DNA of 40,054 nucleotides from a bacterium (GTDB taxonomy: Bacteria; Pseudomonadota; Alphaproteobacteria; Rhizobiales; JAKIUO01), in the NCBI GenBank assembly GCA_024228495.1, contig JAAETJ010000505.1:1-40054 (forward strand), read 5' to 3'. The notes under the pieces are model-generated. The model saw only the letters and a list, made by a program, of their open reading frames with translations. It ran no database searches and was not told where the DNA came from. This document shows positions 33,779 to 40,054 of the stretch, one piece after another. The position numbers and the translations under genes were made by a program. How positions within the stretch are numbered: position 1 is the stretch's first letter; each line of letters opens with the position of its first letter.

Positions 33779-34372
33779 CTAACTGCCCAGCTTGCCCTTG
33801 GTGGTTGGCAACTGATCGGCTTGTCGGCGATCAATCGTCAGCGCGGCCCGCAAGGCGCGCGCCAATGCCTTGAAACAGCTCTCAATAATATGGTGATTAT
33901 TCTCGCCATAGAGATTTTCAACATGCAGGGTCAGTCCGGCATTTTGTGCCAGCGCCTGAAAGAACTCGTGAAACAGTTCCGTGTCCATATCGCCTATTTT
34001 ATCTCGTGGAAATTCCACATTCCAGACCAGCCAGGGTCGACCCGAAATATCAACGGCGACTCTGGTTAACACTTCATCCATAGGGATATAGGAAAACCCA
34101 TAACGCCGGATGCCCTTCTTGTCGCCAAGCGCTTTAGTGAGCGCCAGCCCAAGAGCAATACCCGTATCTTCTGTGGTATGATGGCCATCAATGTGCAGAT
34201 CGCCTGAAGCGCGCACCTTGATATCGATCAAGGAATGGCGCGACAGCTGCTCCAGCATGTGATCCAGAAATCCTATACCGGTTTCCACATCGTAAGTACC
34301 GGTTCCATCCAGATTGATGGAAACGCTGATCTGGGTTTCTTTGGTCTCTCGCGTAACAGAGGCTTTGCGCAT
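33779..34372 (-). CDS. hisB: Imidazoleglycerol-phosphate dehydratase
   Basis: HisB removes water from IGP with two manganese ions. The 197-residue single-domain protein has [47 protein letters not shown] and [16 protein letters not shown], with all the His/Glu ligand clusters. It lacks the phosphatase domain fused in enterobacteria. It is the first gene of the leftward his series. Confidence 0.97.
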   Translation of the reverse strand: MRKASVTRETKETQISVSINLDGTGTYDVETGIGFLDHMLEQLSRHSLIDIKVRASGDLHIDGHHTTEDTGIALGLALTKALGDKKGIRRYGFSYIPMDEVLTRVAVDISGRPWLVWNVEFPRDKIGDMDTELFHEFFQALAQNAGLTLHVENLYGENNHHIIESCFKALARALRAALTIDRRQADQLPTTKGKLGS

Positions 34373-34453
34373 TATATTTTCCCGATTTAACTCATATTCA
34401 CTTTTGCAAATCTATGTAGCAGCATCCGTGCCAAAGGACCAGAAAGAGTTTAG

Positions 34454-34483
34454 ATCGCCCCTGCCGCTAGCCGCACGGGCGAT
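34454..34483. terminator. GC-rich hairpin downstream of the antiporter gene
   Basis: ATCGCCC (34454-34460) pairs with GGGCGAT (34477-34483) over 16 bases that are partly self-complementary. It lies 8 bases past the antiporter stop on the leftward strand and upstream of hisB. No T-run, so it is weak as an intrinsic terminator. Confidence 0.4.
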
Positions 34484-34490
34484 TAAACCC

Positions 34491-35780
34491 CTATTCAACG
34501 CCCTCCCCAAGAGCAGCTGGATCTTCCGTGCGGACATCGCTGATGGTGCGCTTTACCAGTCCCTGCATGGTCAGGCCTTGCACAATGATCGAGAACACGA
34601 CGACCGTATAGGTAATCGCCAATATCACCGGCTTGTACTCATTATTGGGCAAGGACAGAGCCAATGCCACGGAAATGCCGCCGCGCAAACCGCCCCATGT
34701 GAGGATGGTGATGGCGCCCTCGGTAAATTTTTCACGCAATGATAATAGTTTGATAGGAATGCCTACCGAGATGAAGCGCGCAGCAAGCACGATGGGGATG
34801 GTCAGTAAGGCAAGGCCTGCATATTGTAAATGCACGCCGATCACCAGCACTTCAAGACCAATCAGCAAAAACAAAACCGAGTTCAATATTTCATCCGTCA
34901 GGTCCCAAAAACCAAATACCGCCTCACGGGTATTATCACTCATGGCAAACTGGGCCCCGTGATTGCCAATCAACAAGCCAGCCAGGACCATAGCGATTGG
35001 CCCCGATACATGCAGCTTGATGGCCAGTGCATAACCGCCAGTGACGAGCGCCAAAGTAATCATCACCTCAAGATTATGATCATCCAGTGCACGCATCATC
35101 TTAAAGGCGATATAACCAGCAACAAGGCCCAGCACTACACCACCAAGCGCTTCAATCACAAACAGTTGGGCAATATCCATTGCACCAACCGGACCATGCC
35201 CCCCTACCCCTGCAATCGCCAGCAGAACCGTAAAAACAACCACGCCGACGCCATCATTAAACAGGCTTTCACCAGCGATTTTAGCGTGCAGCAAAGGCGG
35301 CACATGTACAGTTTTTAAAATGCCGAGCACGGCAACAGGGTCGGTTGGTGATATCAGCGATCCAAACACCAGCCACCAGATGAACGGCAACTCAATGCCA
35401 AACAATCCGCCAAGCAGCAACATGACGATGGCAATCATGAAGGTTGATAACAACACGCCAAGAGTGGCCATCAAGGAAATCGCCCATTTGCGCGAGGCCA
35501 GTTCCGCCAGATCAATATGGATGGCACCGGCAAACAGCAAGGCGCTCAAAAAACCGTGCATCAAAGCTTCATGGAAATCGATGGCGTCGAGCGCACCGCG
35601 TACCGTATCGCCAATCACCAGGTCTGCAAAAACAAGATCGGCCAATACAATGCTAGCGGAGGCCGCAAGTGCCATCACCACAAGCCCAATGGTATGAGGC
35701 AATTTCAACCATTTGTGATTGGCAAAACCAAACAACGCCGAAAGCGTCAGCAGCAGCGCAATAATATCAAGCAAGCTCAT
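34491..35780 (-). CDS. Na+/H+ antiporter of the CPA1 family
   Basis: CPA1 antiporters exchange sodium or potassium for protons in the inner membrane. The 429-residue protein has about twelve helices. Landmarks are SPTDPVAVLGIL in the unwound helix, GESLFNDGVGVVVF with the ion-binding Asn-Asp pair, and a late WGGLRGGISVALAL with the conserved Arg. It lacks a long C-terminal cytoplasmic domain. It is upstream of hisB on the same strand but separated by 118 bases and a hairpin, so transcription is probably separate. Confidence 0.9.
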   Translation of the reverse strand: MSLLDIIALLLTLSALFGFANHKWLKLPHTIGLVVMALAASASIVLADLVFADLVIGDTVRGALDAIDFHEALMHGFLSALLFAGAIHIDLAELASRKWAISLMATLGVLLSTFMIAIVMLLLGGLFGIELPFIWWLVFGSLISPTDPVAVLGILKTVHVPPLLHAKIAGESLFNDGVGVVVFTVLLAIAGVGGHGPVGAMDIAQLFVIEALGGVVLGLVAGYIAFKMMRALDDHNLEVMITLALVTGGYALAIKLHVSGPIAMVLAGLLIGNHGAQFAMSDNTREAVFGFWDLTDEILNSVLFLLIGLEVLVIGVHLQYAGLALLTIPIVLAARFISVGIPIKLLSLREKFTEGAITILTWGGLRGGISVALALSLPNNEYKPVILAITYTVVVFSIIVQGLTMQGLVKRTISDVRTEDPAALGEGVE

Positions 35781-35819
35781 GTGTGAAAGGGTCCATTAAA
35801 AGTAATCGAGAGTCCAATT

Positions 35820-36443
35820 TCATGTCATGGTTTTTTGAAATTGCTGCAACATTCCTTCACCCCAATCCATAAATCCACTTGGATTGGTGGGAATATCATA
35901 CAGCATGACAGCGCCATTCAGGGAGTAAACCAGAGAAACAAGGGTCAATATCAGGCTCATGGCAAACAATGACCCTCCACCAACAACCATAGAAGCAGAT
36001 GCCAGAACAATGGCAATCTGCATGAGGGTCACTCCGACTTTATAATAGTCGCCCTTCGCCAAAGCATTTTTTCTGATTTTTTCCTGCGCTCGCGCCTTTT
36101 TAAAAATTTCCAGTTTTTCATCACTATATCGATTGGCTTTTTCCTGCCAATAGGCCGCAAGCTTTGGTGCATCAAGTTTCTCAAAAAGCCTGGCGGCAAT
36201 TTCGGTATCAGTATGACGGATATTTTTGGCCTGAAAATAGGCAAACTTGTTCGCCGACTCTATATGCGCTGACATGGCAATTTTATCAGTCTCAGTATCG
36301 GCCAAACTGATGATAGACAACAATGCCGCTAACGCTGCAATAAACAGGGGTATTTTTGAATGTTGCGGCTTATGCAACGCATCTTTTAGCTCTTTTCTAA
36401 AAGCCAACAAGGTAGATTGTTCGCCTTGATCAGTTTCACTCAT
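35820..36443 (-). CDS. DUF4337-family membrane protein
   Basis: The 207-residue product has one N-terminal helix (IPLFIAALAALLSIISLA), a soluble middle with AYFQAKNIRHTDTEIAARLF and a charged coiled-coil-like stretch, then two C-terminal helices (VGVTLMQIAIVLASASMVVG, FAMSLILTLVSLVYSLNG). This layout, with WAFYQAK-like and LLQIAIVLASV-like blocks, is that of DUF4337. Function unknown. It lies 39 bases upstream of the antiporter gene on the same strand. Confidence 0.78.
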   Translation of the reverse strand: MSETDQGEQSTLLAFRKELKDALHKPQHSKIPLFIAALAALLSIISLADTETDKIAMSAHIESANKFAYFQAKNIRHTDTEIAARLFEKLDAPKLAAYWQEKANRYSDEKLEIFKKARAQEKIRKNALAKGDYYKVGVTLMQIAIVLASASMVVGGGSLFAMSLILTLVSLVYSLNGAVMLYDIPTNPSGFMDWGEGMLQQFQKTMT

Positions 36444-36556
36444 ATTACTTATCCCTCTATAAAAGATGATACCCCCTGTATTAATATTTTTGGCACCCCC
36501 GCTAGCAACCCTTGAAAAACCTCACCACCAGACCGGATTAATTAAGCAATATGCCA

Positions 36557-36856
36557 TCAGGATACGCCATCTGGCGCACCAAACAACCATTTCCATGGCC
36601 GGATATCGACGCTTTCAAAAACCCCCGCAATCGCATAGGGATCGTTGGCGGCGATCTCCCTGGCAGCTGCCAAACTATCGGCTTCAACAATCACCAGACT
36701 ACCACGGGGCTCCAGACCGTCTTCGCTCATAAACGGCCCAGCACTTTTCATCACATCTCCAAGACTGTCCAGATAGGCCAGATGTTTGTCACGATTTTGC
36801 GAACGAAGTACCAACCCCTCCCCAGGCTTGTCCGTGCAAATAAAAGCATAAAGCAT
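36557..36856 (-). CDS. YciI-like protein
   Basis: A 99-residue dimeric ferredoxin-like fold of the YCII family: MLYAFICTDKPGEGLVLRSQ, NRDKHLAYLDSLG with the conserved His, GPFMSEDGLEPRGSLVIVEA and ANDPYAIAGVFESVDIRPW with the conserved Asp. The His-Asp pair resembles the proposed active site. Many members are annotated without known reaction. Confidence 0.9.
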   Translation of the reverse strand: MLYAFICTDKPGEGLVLRSQNRDKHLAYLDSLGDVMKSAGPFMSEDGLEPRGSLVIVEADSLAAAREIAANDPYAIAGVFESVDIRPWKWLFGAPDGVS

Positions 36857-36981
36857 ACAGCTCTCCCAATAGTTTGATTTTTAACAAAGAATGGTAGAGC
36901 GCAAGGCGCGAAGCGTCCAGCTAAAAAGACCGACCATATGCTGTCTGGTCGCTTATTGCCAAAAAACAAAAAAACCGAAAA

Positions 36982-37067
36982 TAAAATTCACGACCAAGCA
37001 GAGATTGACACATATCCATAATTTGGGATTGCTGTAGTAATTTTAACACTTTGTTAACTCAGTTTTT
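36982..37067. repeat. Upstream copy of the duplicated barrel-gene promoter region
   Basis: TAAAATTCACGACC(A)AGCAGAGATTG through GTTAACTCAGTTTTT is repeated at 38935-39021 with small changes. The pair marks the left border of the tandem duplication that contains the two barrel genes. The conserved GTTAACTCAG may be part of the shared promoter. Compared with the second copy, about 100 bases of extra AT-rich sequence lie between this block and the gene. Confidence 0.75.
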
Positions 37068-37315
37068 ATTAATTGTTATTATAATTTGTTCTCACCTATT
37101 TTTTTTGTAAGATGGTCGCAAAATGGTATTGCCGGTTTGTTTCGTTCAGTTATTATTTTGTTTCATTAAGTACCCTCGTCTGTTCGATGAGGTCGTAAGT
37201 ATAGCTTTCCATAAATCAGTTGAATTATTTGTACGAATCCAAGTCTTCTCAGACAAGGATAGGTTTATTGATTCGATCAATAAACGAACACATTTTCAAT
37301 GGCTTGGAGGGAAAC

Positions 37316-38140
37316 ATGAAATTACGTACAGGGCTATCTTGTTTGAGCATATTGGCGGCTTTTGCTTTAAATACATCAGCGATGGCAAAAGAAGAAAGTA
37401 AACAATCGGAAGCCGGAAACTGGTCGGGTTTCTCATTTTTTGTAGGAATCGGGACCGGCTCGGTCGATCATAATATCGACGAAGATCATACCAATCACGG
37501 ATATGAGCGCGGCTTCGACTATGACATCTTCAACAATTTTGATGAAATTACTGATGGTATCTTTGGTACTTTCGGCATTGGCTATGACCGTCAGGTTTCG
37601 GAACGTTTTGTCCTGGGCCTTTTTACCGACTTTGATATTTCCAGTAGTGGTTCAACCAACAGCTTTACAACAGATTGGATAGATGAAAGAGATCAGTTTA
37701 TCTCAGATGGTTTTTTCACGACAAACGAATCTACCAGTCTTGAGCATAAATATAGCTGGAATGTTGGCGGGCGTTTTGGTTACCTGGTTCGCCCAAACAC
37801 CATGATTTACGGCCTTGTGGGATATACTCGTGGAAAATTCCATCAAAATTTCGGATTTAATGGTACGGTCGGCGCGAGCGCTCTAACCAGCTCAACAAAT
37901 TCTTCACGGGATCTGACATTTCATGGCATCACTCTTGGTGCAGGCTTAGAGCGCAGGCTTGCCAATAACCTGTTTATTCGTGGTGAATATCGTTACACCG
38001 ATTTTCGTAAAAAATCGACATCCGACCGCTCTGATATTGTGCTCAACGGCCCCAATGGTTATTCAGTCACATCTGATGGTGAAACATTTGATCCATCCAA
38101 TCATACAGGCAGAATTTCGCTTGTTGTAAAATTCAACTAA
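37316..38140 (+). CDS. Outer-membrane beta-barrel protein, copy 1
   Basis: A 274-residue protein with signal peptide (KLRTGLSCLSILAAFALNTS, cut near SAMA-KE) and an Omp25/Omp31-like barrel of alternating strands: WSGFSFFVGIGTGS, FVLGLFTDFDIS, YSWNVGGRFGYLV, NTMIYGLVGYTRGKFH, ITLGAGLERRLANNLFIRGE and a final RISLVVKFN. The usual last-residue Phe is followed here by Asn. Start: ATG 37316 with GGAGGG upstream; the longer frame from 37220 is not supported. A near-identical copy follows at 39098. Its natural terminator (38763) is now cut off by an IS630 insertion. Confidence 0.88.
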   Translation: MKLRTGLSCLSILAAFALNTSAMAKEESKQSEAGNWSGFSFFVGIGTGSVDHNIDEDHTNHGYERGFDYDIFNNFDEITDGIFGTFGIGYDRQVSERFVLGLFTDFDISSSGSTNSFTTDWIDERDQFISDGFFTTNESTSLEHKYSWNVGGRFGYLVRPNTMIYGLVGYTRGKFHQNFGFNGTVGASALTSSTNSSRDLTFHGITLGAGLERRLANNLFIRGEYRYTDFRKKSTSDRSDIVLNGPNGYSVTSDGETFDPSNHTGRISLVVKFN

Positions 38141-38162
38141 AGTCTGGCTGGACAATTGACTA

Positions 38163-38747
38163 AAACCAGCTCGCGAAAGTGTTGGCTCACGATTGATGGA
38201 TTCCCATACAGTCGTTGAAATCTGATTTCAGGACGAAATAAGGGTGAGTCAGAAAAATGGACTGATCTATCAATGGGCAAAAAGAGGCACGCGCCCGCGC
38301 CAGCCAAAGGATCAGCGCTATGCTTCGTGCTATATTTTTGGTACCGTCTACCCGCAACGCGATGTCGGGGCAGCACTCGTCATGCCCTATGCCGATAGTG
38401 AGGCCATGCAAAACATCTTGATGAGATCAGCAAAAATGTCAGCCCGAAAGCTCATGCAGTCATCTTGATGGACGGAGCGGGCTGGCACAAATCGGGCGAT
38501 CTCAATATCCCGAAAAACAGCTCCGTCATGCTCATCCCACCCTATTCTCCTGAACTTAACCCGGTCGAAAATATCTGGCAGTTCCTGCGCCAGACCTACC
38601 TGTCAAATCAGGTCTTCGAAGATTATGACAAAATCGTCGATGCCTGCTGCAATGCCTGGAACAGCCTGATAAACGAAGCAGGCCGCATCACATCAATCGC
38701 CTCAAGAAAATGGGCAAGCAACGATCAATGATTTTGCGAACTGGTAT
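38163..38747 (+). mobile_element. Internally deleted IS630-family element with both ends
   Basis: Inverted ends AAACCAGCTCGCGAAA (38163-38178) and TTTTGCGAACTGGTAT (38732-38747) flank 585 bases, and each end is bordered by a TA dinucleotide (38161-38162, 38748-38749), the IS630 target duplication. Known elements of the family are about 1.1 kb, so roughly half is missing, all from the 5' half of the transposase. If a transposase is supplied elsewhere it may still move, like a MITE. Confidence 0.8.
38217..38731 (+). pseudogene. IS630-family transposase, N-terminal deletion, nonsense and frameshift
   Basis: The frame reads V-E-I, TGA (38223-38225) where Trp is expected, then FQDEIRVSQKNGLIYQWAKR with the first catalytic Asp, GTRPRQPKDQRYASCYIFGT and YADSEAMQN. 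One base is lost near 38411-38416, after which the next frame gives HLDEISKNVSPKAHAVILMD with the second Asp, GAGWHKSGDLNIPKN, PPYSPELNPVENIWQFLRQT with the catalytic Glu, and an end at 38731 inside the right repeat. The DDE triad is visible but broken across frames, and the DNA-binding half is absent. Confidence 0.85.
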
Positions 38748-38762
38748 TAGACAAACAATTTA

Positions 38763-38793
38763 AAAGCCCTGCTTGGCCGAGCAGGGCTTTTTT
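38763..38793 (+). terminator. Strong intrinsic terminator of barrel gene copy 1
   Basis: AAAGCCCTGCT (38763-38773), six-base loop, AGCAGGGCTTT (38780-38790), then TTTTTT. It lies directly after the IS630 element. Removing the element would put it about 30 bases after the stop codon of barrel copy 1, so it is very likely that gene's own terminator, now displaced. Confidence 0.88.
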
Positions 38794-38934
38794 ATGCCTG
38801 GATATATTCTATTTGCGACACCTTGGCTGATGTTGTGGGGACAACTCAGCTCACGAATAGCATCCGGGTCGTTCAACCGGCAAAGTATGTGATCTCTGAC
38901 CACACCCAAAGAACGTAGGTTTCTATGTGGTTAC

Positions 38935-39021
38935 TAAAATTCACGACCAGGCAGAGATTGGAGTCATATCAATAATTGGAGTTAATCAAATAAATTCAGC
39001 ACTTTAGTTAACTCAGTTTTT
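38935..39021. repeat. Downstream copy of the duplicated barrel-gene promoter region
   Basis: Counterpart of 36982-37067: TAAAATTCACGACCAGGCAGAG through GTTAACTCAGTTTTT. It shows that the duplication took the promoter with the gene, so both copies could be expressed and share regulation. A TTTCATCAAGTATCTTCG stretch that follows is also matched upstream of copy 1. Confidence 0.75.
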
Positions 39022-39097
39022 GCTTTGTTTCATCAAGTATCTTCGTTTGTGCAATCAATAAAAAAACAAATACATCTTAACGGTTTGGAAGAGAAAA

Positions 39098-39940
39098 ATG
39101 AAATTACGCATGGGACTATCCTGTTTGAGCATATTGTTGGCTTTTGCTTTAAATACGTCCGCGATGGCAAAAGAAGAAAGTGAAGACTTGGGAGAAAGTA
39201 AATACTTAGGAGAAAGTAAATATTTGGAAACCAGAATCTGGTCAGGTTTCTCATTTTTTGTAGGAATCGGGATTGGCGTGGGCGATCATGATGACGACGA
39301 TGACGACGATGACGACGAAGATGTTACCAATCTCGGAAATGAGTCCGACTTCGACTTTTTCAACGGTACTATCGGCATTGGCTTTGACCAACGGGTTTCG
39401 GAACATTTTGTCCTGGGCCTTTTTACAGACTTTGATATTACCAGTATTAGTTCAACCGACAGCTTTACAACGGATTGGATAGATAAAAGAAATAGGTTTA
39501 TCTCAGATGGTTTTTCGACGACAAACGAATCCACCAAACTTGAGCATAAATATAGCTGGAATATTGGCGGGCGTATTGGTTACCTGGTTGACCCAGACAC
39601 CATGATTTACGGCCTTGCTGGATATACTCATGGAAAATTCCATCAAAATTTTGGATTTAATGGTACGGTCGGCGCGAGCGCTCTAACCAGCTCAACAAAT
39701 TCTTCACGGGATCTGATATTTCAAGGCGTCACTCTTGGTGCGGGCTTAGAGCATAGGCTTGCCAATAACCTGTTTATTCGTGGTGAATATCGTTACACAG
39801 ATTTTCGTAAAAAATCGACATCCGACCGCTCTGATATTGTGCTCGACGGCGCCAATGGTTATTTAGTTACATCCGATGGTGAAACATTTGATCCATCCAG
39901 TCATACGGGCAGAATTTCGCTTGTTGTAAAATTCAACTAG
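39098..39940 (+). CDS. Outer-membrane beta-barrel protein, copy 2, with Asp tract
   Basis: A 280-residue paralogue of the protein at 37316. The signal peptide (KLRMGLSCLSILLAFALNTS) and the last ~170 residues are nearly identical to copy 1 (FGFNGTVGASALTSSTNSS, RGEYRYTDFRKKSTSDRSDI, RISLVVKFN), while the first loop region differs. Two DNA repeats lie in the divergent part: an 18-base unit encoding L-G-E-S-K-Y twice (39188-39223) and a 9-base unit GATGACGAC three times (39290-39316), giving a run of nine Asp. The Asp tract is in the place of a surface loop and could bind cations; inference. Start ATG 39098 with GGAAGAG upstream. Confidence 0.88.
   Translation: MKLRMGLSCLSILLAFALNTSAMAKEESEDLGESKYLGESKYLETRIWSGFSFFVGIGIGVGDHDDDDDDDDDEDVTNLGNESDFDFFNGTIGIGFDQRVSEHFVLGLFTDFDITSISSTDSFTTDWIDKRNRFISDGFSTTNESTKLEHKYSWNIGGRIGYLVDPDTMIYGLAGYTHGKFHQNFGFNGTVGASALTSSTNSSRDLIFQGVTLGAGLEHRLANNLFIRGEYRYTDFRKKSTSDRSDIVLDGANGYLVTSDGETFDPSSHTGRISLVVKFN
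39188..39223 (+). repeat. 18-base tandem repeat after the signal peptide
   Basis: Two units TTGGGAGAAAGTAAATAC / TTAGGAGAAAGTAAATAT encode L-G-E-S-K-Y each. In frame, absent from barrel copy 1. Confidence 0.75.
39290..39316 (+). repeat. 9-base tandem repeat encoding an Asp tract
   Basis: Three perfect units of GATGACGAC; codons are all Asp. In frame, so slippage would change loop length without breaking the protein. Absent from barrel copy 1. Confidence 0.8.
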
Positions 39941-40054
39941 AGCGGTTTGCGTTCACTCAGAATCATTTCAGCTGGCGGTTTTGCTCCGTTTTCGGCGCAA
40001 AGAAACTTGAAAATATCCAGATATATCCTGCATTTCTTCACTTGAAACCGAACC
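39941..40054. other. 3' flank of barrel copy 2, possibly a dispersed repeat
   Basis: The stretch after the stop begins AGAGCGGTTTGCGTTCACTC, wording that recurs between genes in rhizobia as far as I recall. No terminator hairpin like that of copy 1 is seen before the window ends, so the duplication did not carry the terminator. Confidence 0.3.

Noticed and set aside
38217-38731. Programmed -1 frameshift of an active IS630 transposase
   Set aside because: There is also an in-frame TGA at 38223 and the N-terminal half is missing, so the copy is dead whatever happens at the shift.

Overview
The window looks like a chromosomal segment of an alphaproteobacterium, most likely a member of the Hyphomicrobiales (Rhizobiales). 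This rests on protein families and on gene order typical of that group: the ATP synthase zeta subunit (DUF1476) beside purC; an hisB - DUF2628 - hisH - hisA - hisF cluster; a DUF2585 membrane protein; nth beside DUF2244 and an AraC/Ada-type methyltransferase; an aminotransferase - ftsK - lolA - xth block; and a response regulator / cyclic-nucleotide-binding / L,D-transpeptidase group resembling otpR-cpk of Brucella. Base composition is moderate (about half GC by eye), low for free-living relatives. No tRNA, rRNA or CRISPR array was recognised.

Layout. 1-3550 is a mobile-element graveyard: an IS5-family transposase tail with its right end, a fragment of a conjugative-transfer ATPase, an intact hipBA toxin-antitoxin pair with four operator-like palindromes, and an IS21-like terminus. 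3553-7478 holds tolC, rsmI and an LpoA-like lipoprotein. 7465-9959 holds a broken DCC-family oxidoreductase, purC, the zeta subunit, a small membrane protein and an RlpA-like protein. 10106-14196 holds a PAP2 phosphatase, PPK2, nth, a heavily degraded DUF2244 gene and an Ada-like protein. 14407-19979 holds a secreted M15 peptidase with histone-like basic arms, a PfkB kinase, an SDR, an LCIB-type carbonic anhydrase, an IS200-like relic and xth. 20300-20550 is gene-free but packed with perfect hairpins. 20725-29721 holds lolA, ftsK, an aminotransferase, ispG, a DUF7684 pseudogene, cpk-like and otpR-like regulators and an L,D-transpeptidase. 29984-36856 is the histidine cluster, an antiporter and small accessory genes. 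36982-39940 is a tandem duplication of an outer-membrane beta-barrel gene, promoter region included, with an internally deleted IS630 element between the copies.

The main theme is genome erosion in progress. Three ordinary chromosomal genes (DCC oxidoreductase, DUF2244, DUF7684) can be reconstructed as pseudogenes with point stops and frameshifts, and at least five transposon relics are present. Neighbours expected from synteny are absent (purS/purQ/purL, hisE). The intact genes cover envelope maintenance (tolC, lpoA, rlpA, lolA, M15, L,D-transpeptidase, PAP2), DNA repair (nth, xth, ada-like), division (ftsK) and biosynthesis (purC, his, ispG).

No clearly new multi-gene system was found. The best candidates for novelty are the structured intergenic region at 20316-20548, the internally deleted IS630 that keeps both ends, the basic-armed M15 protein, the LCIB-like enzyme, and the duplicated barrel genes with in-frame DNA repeats.
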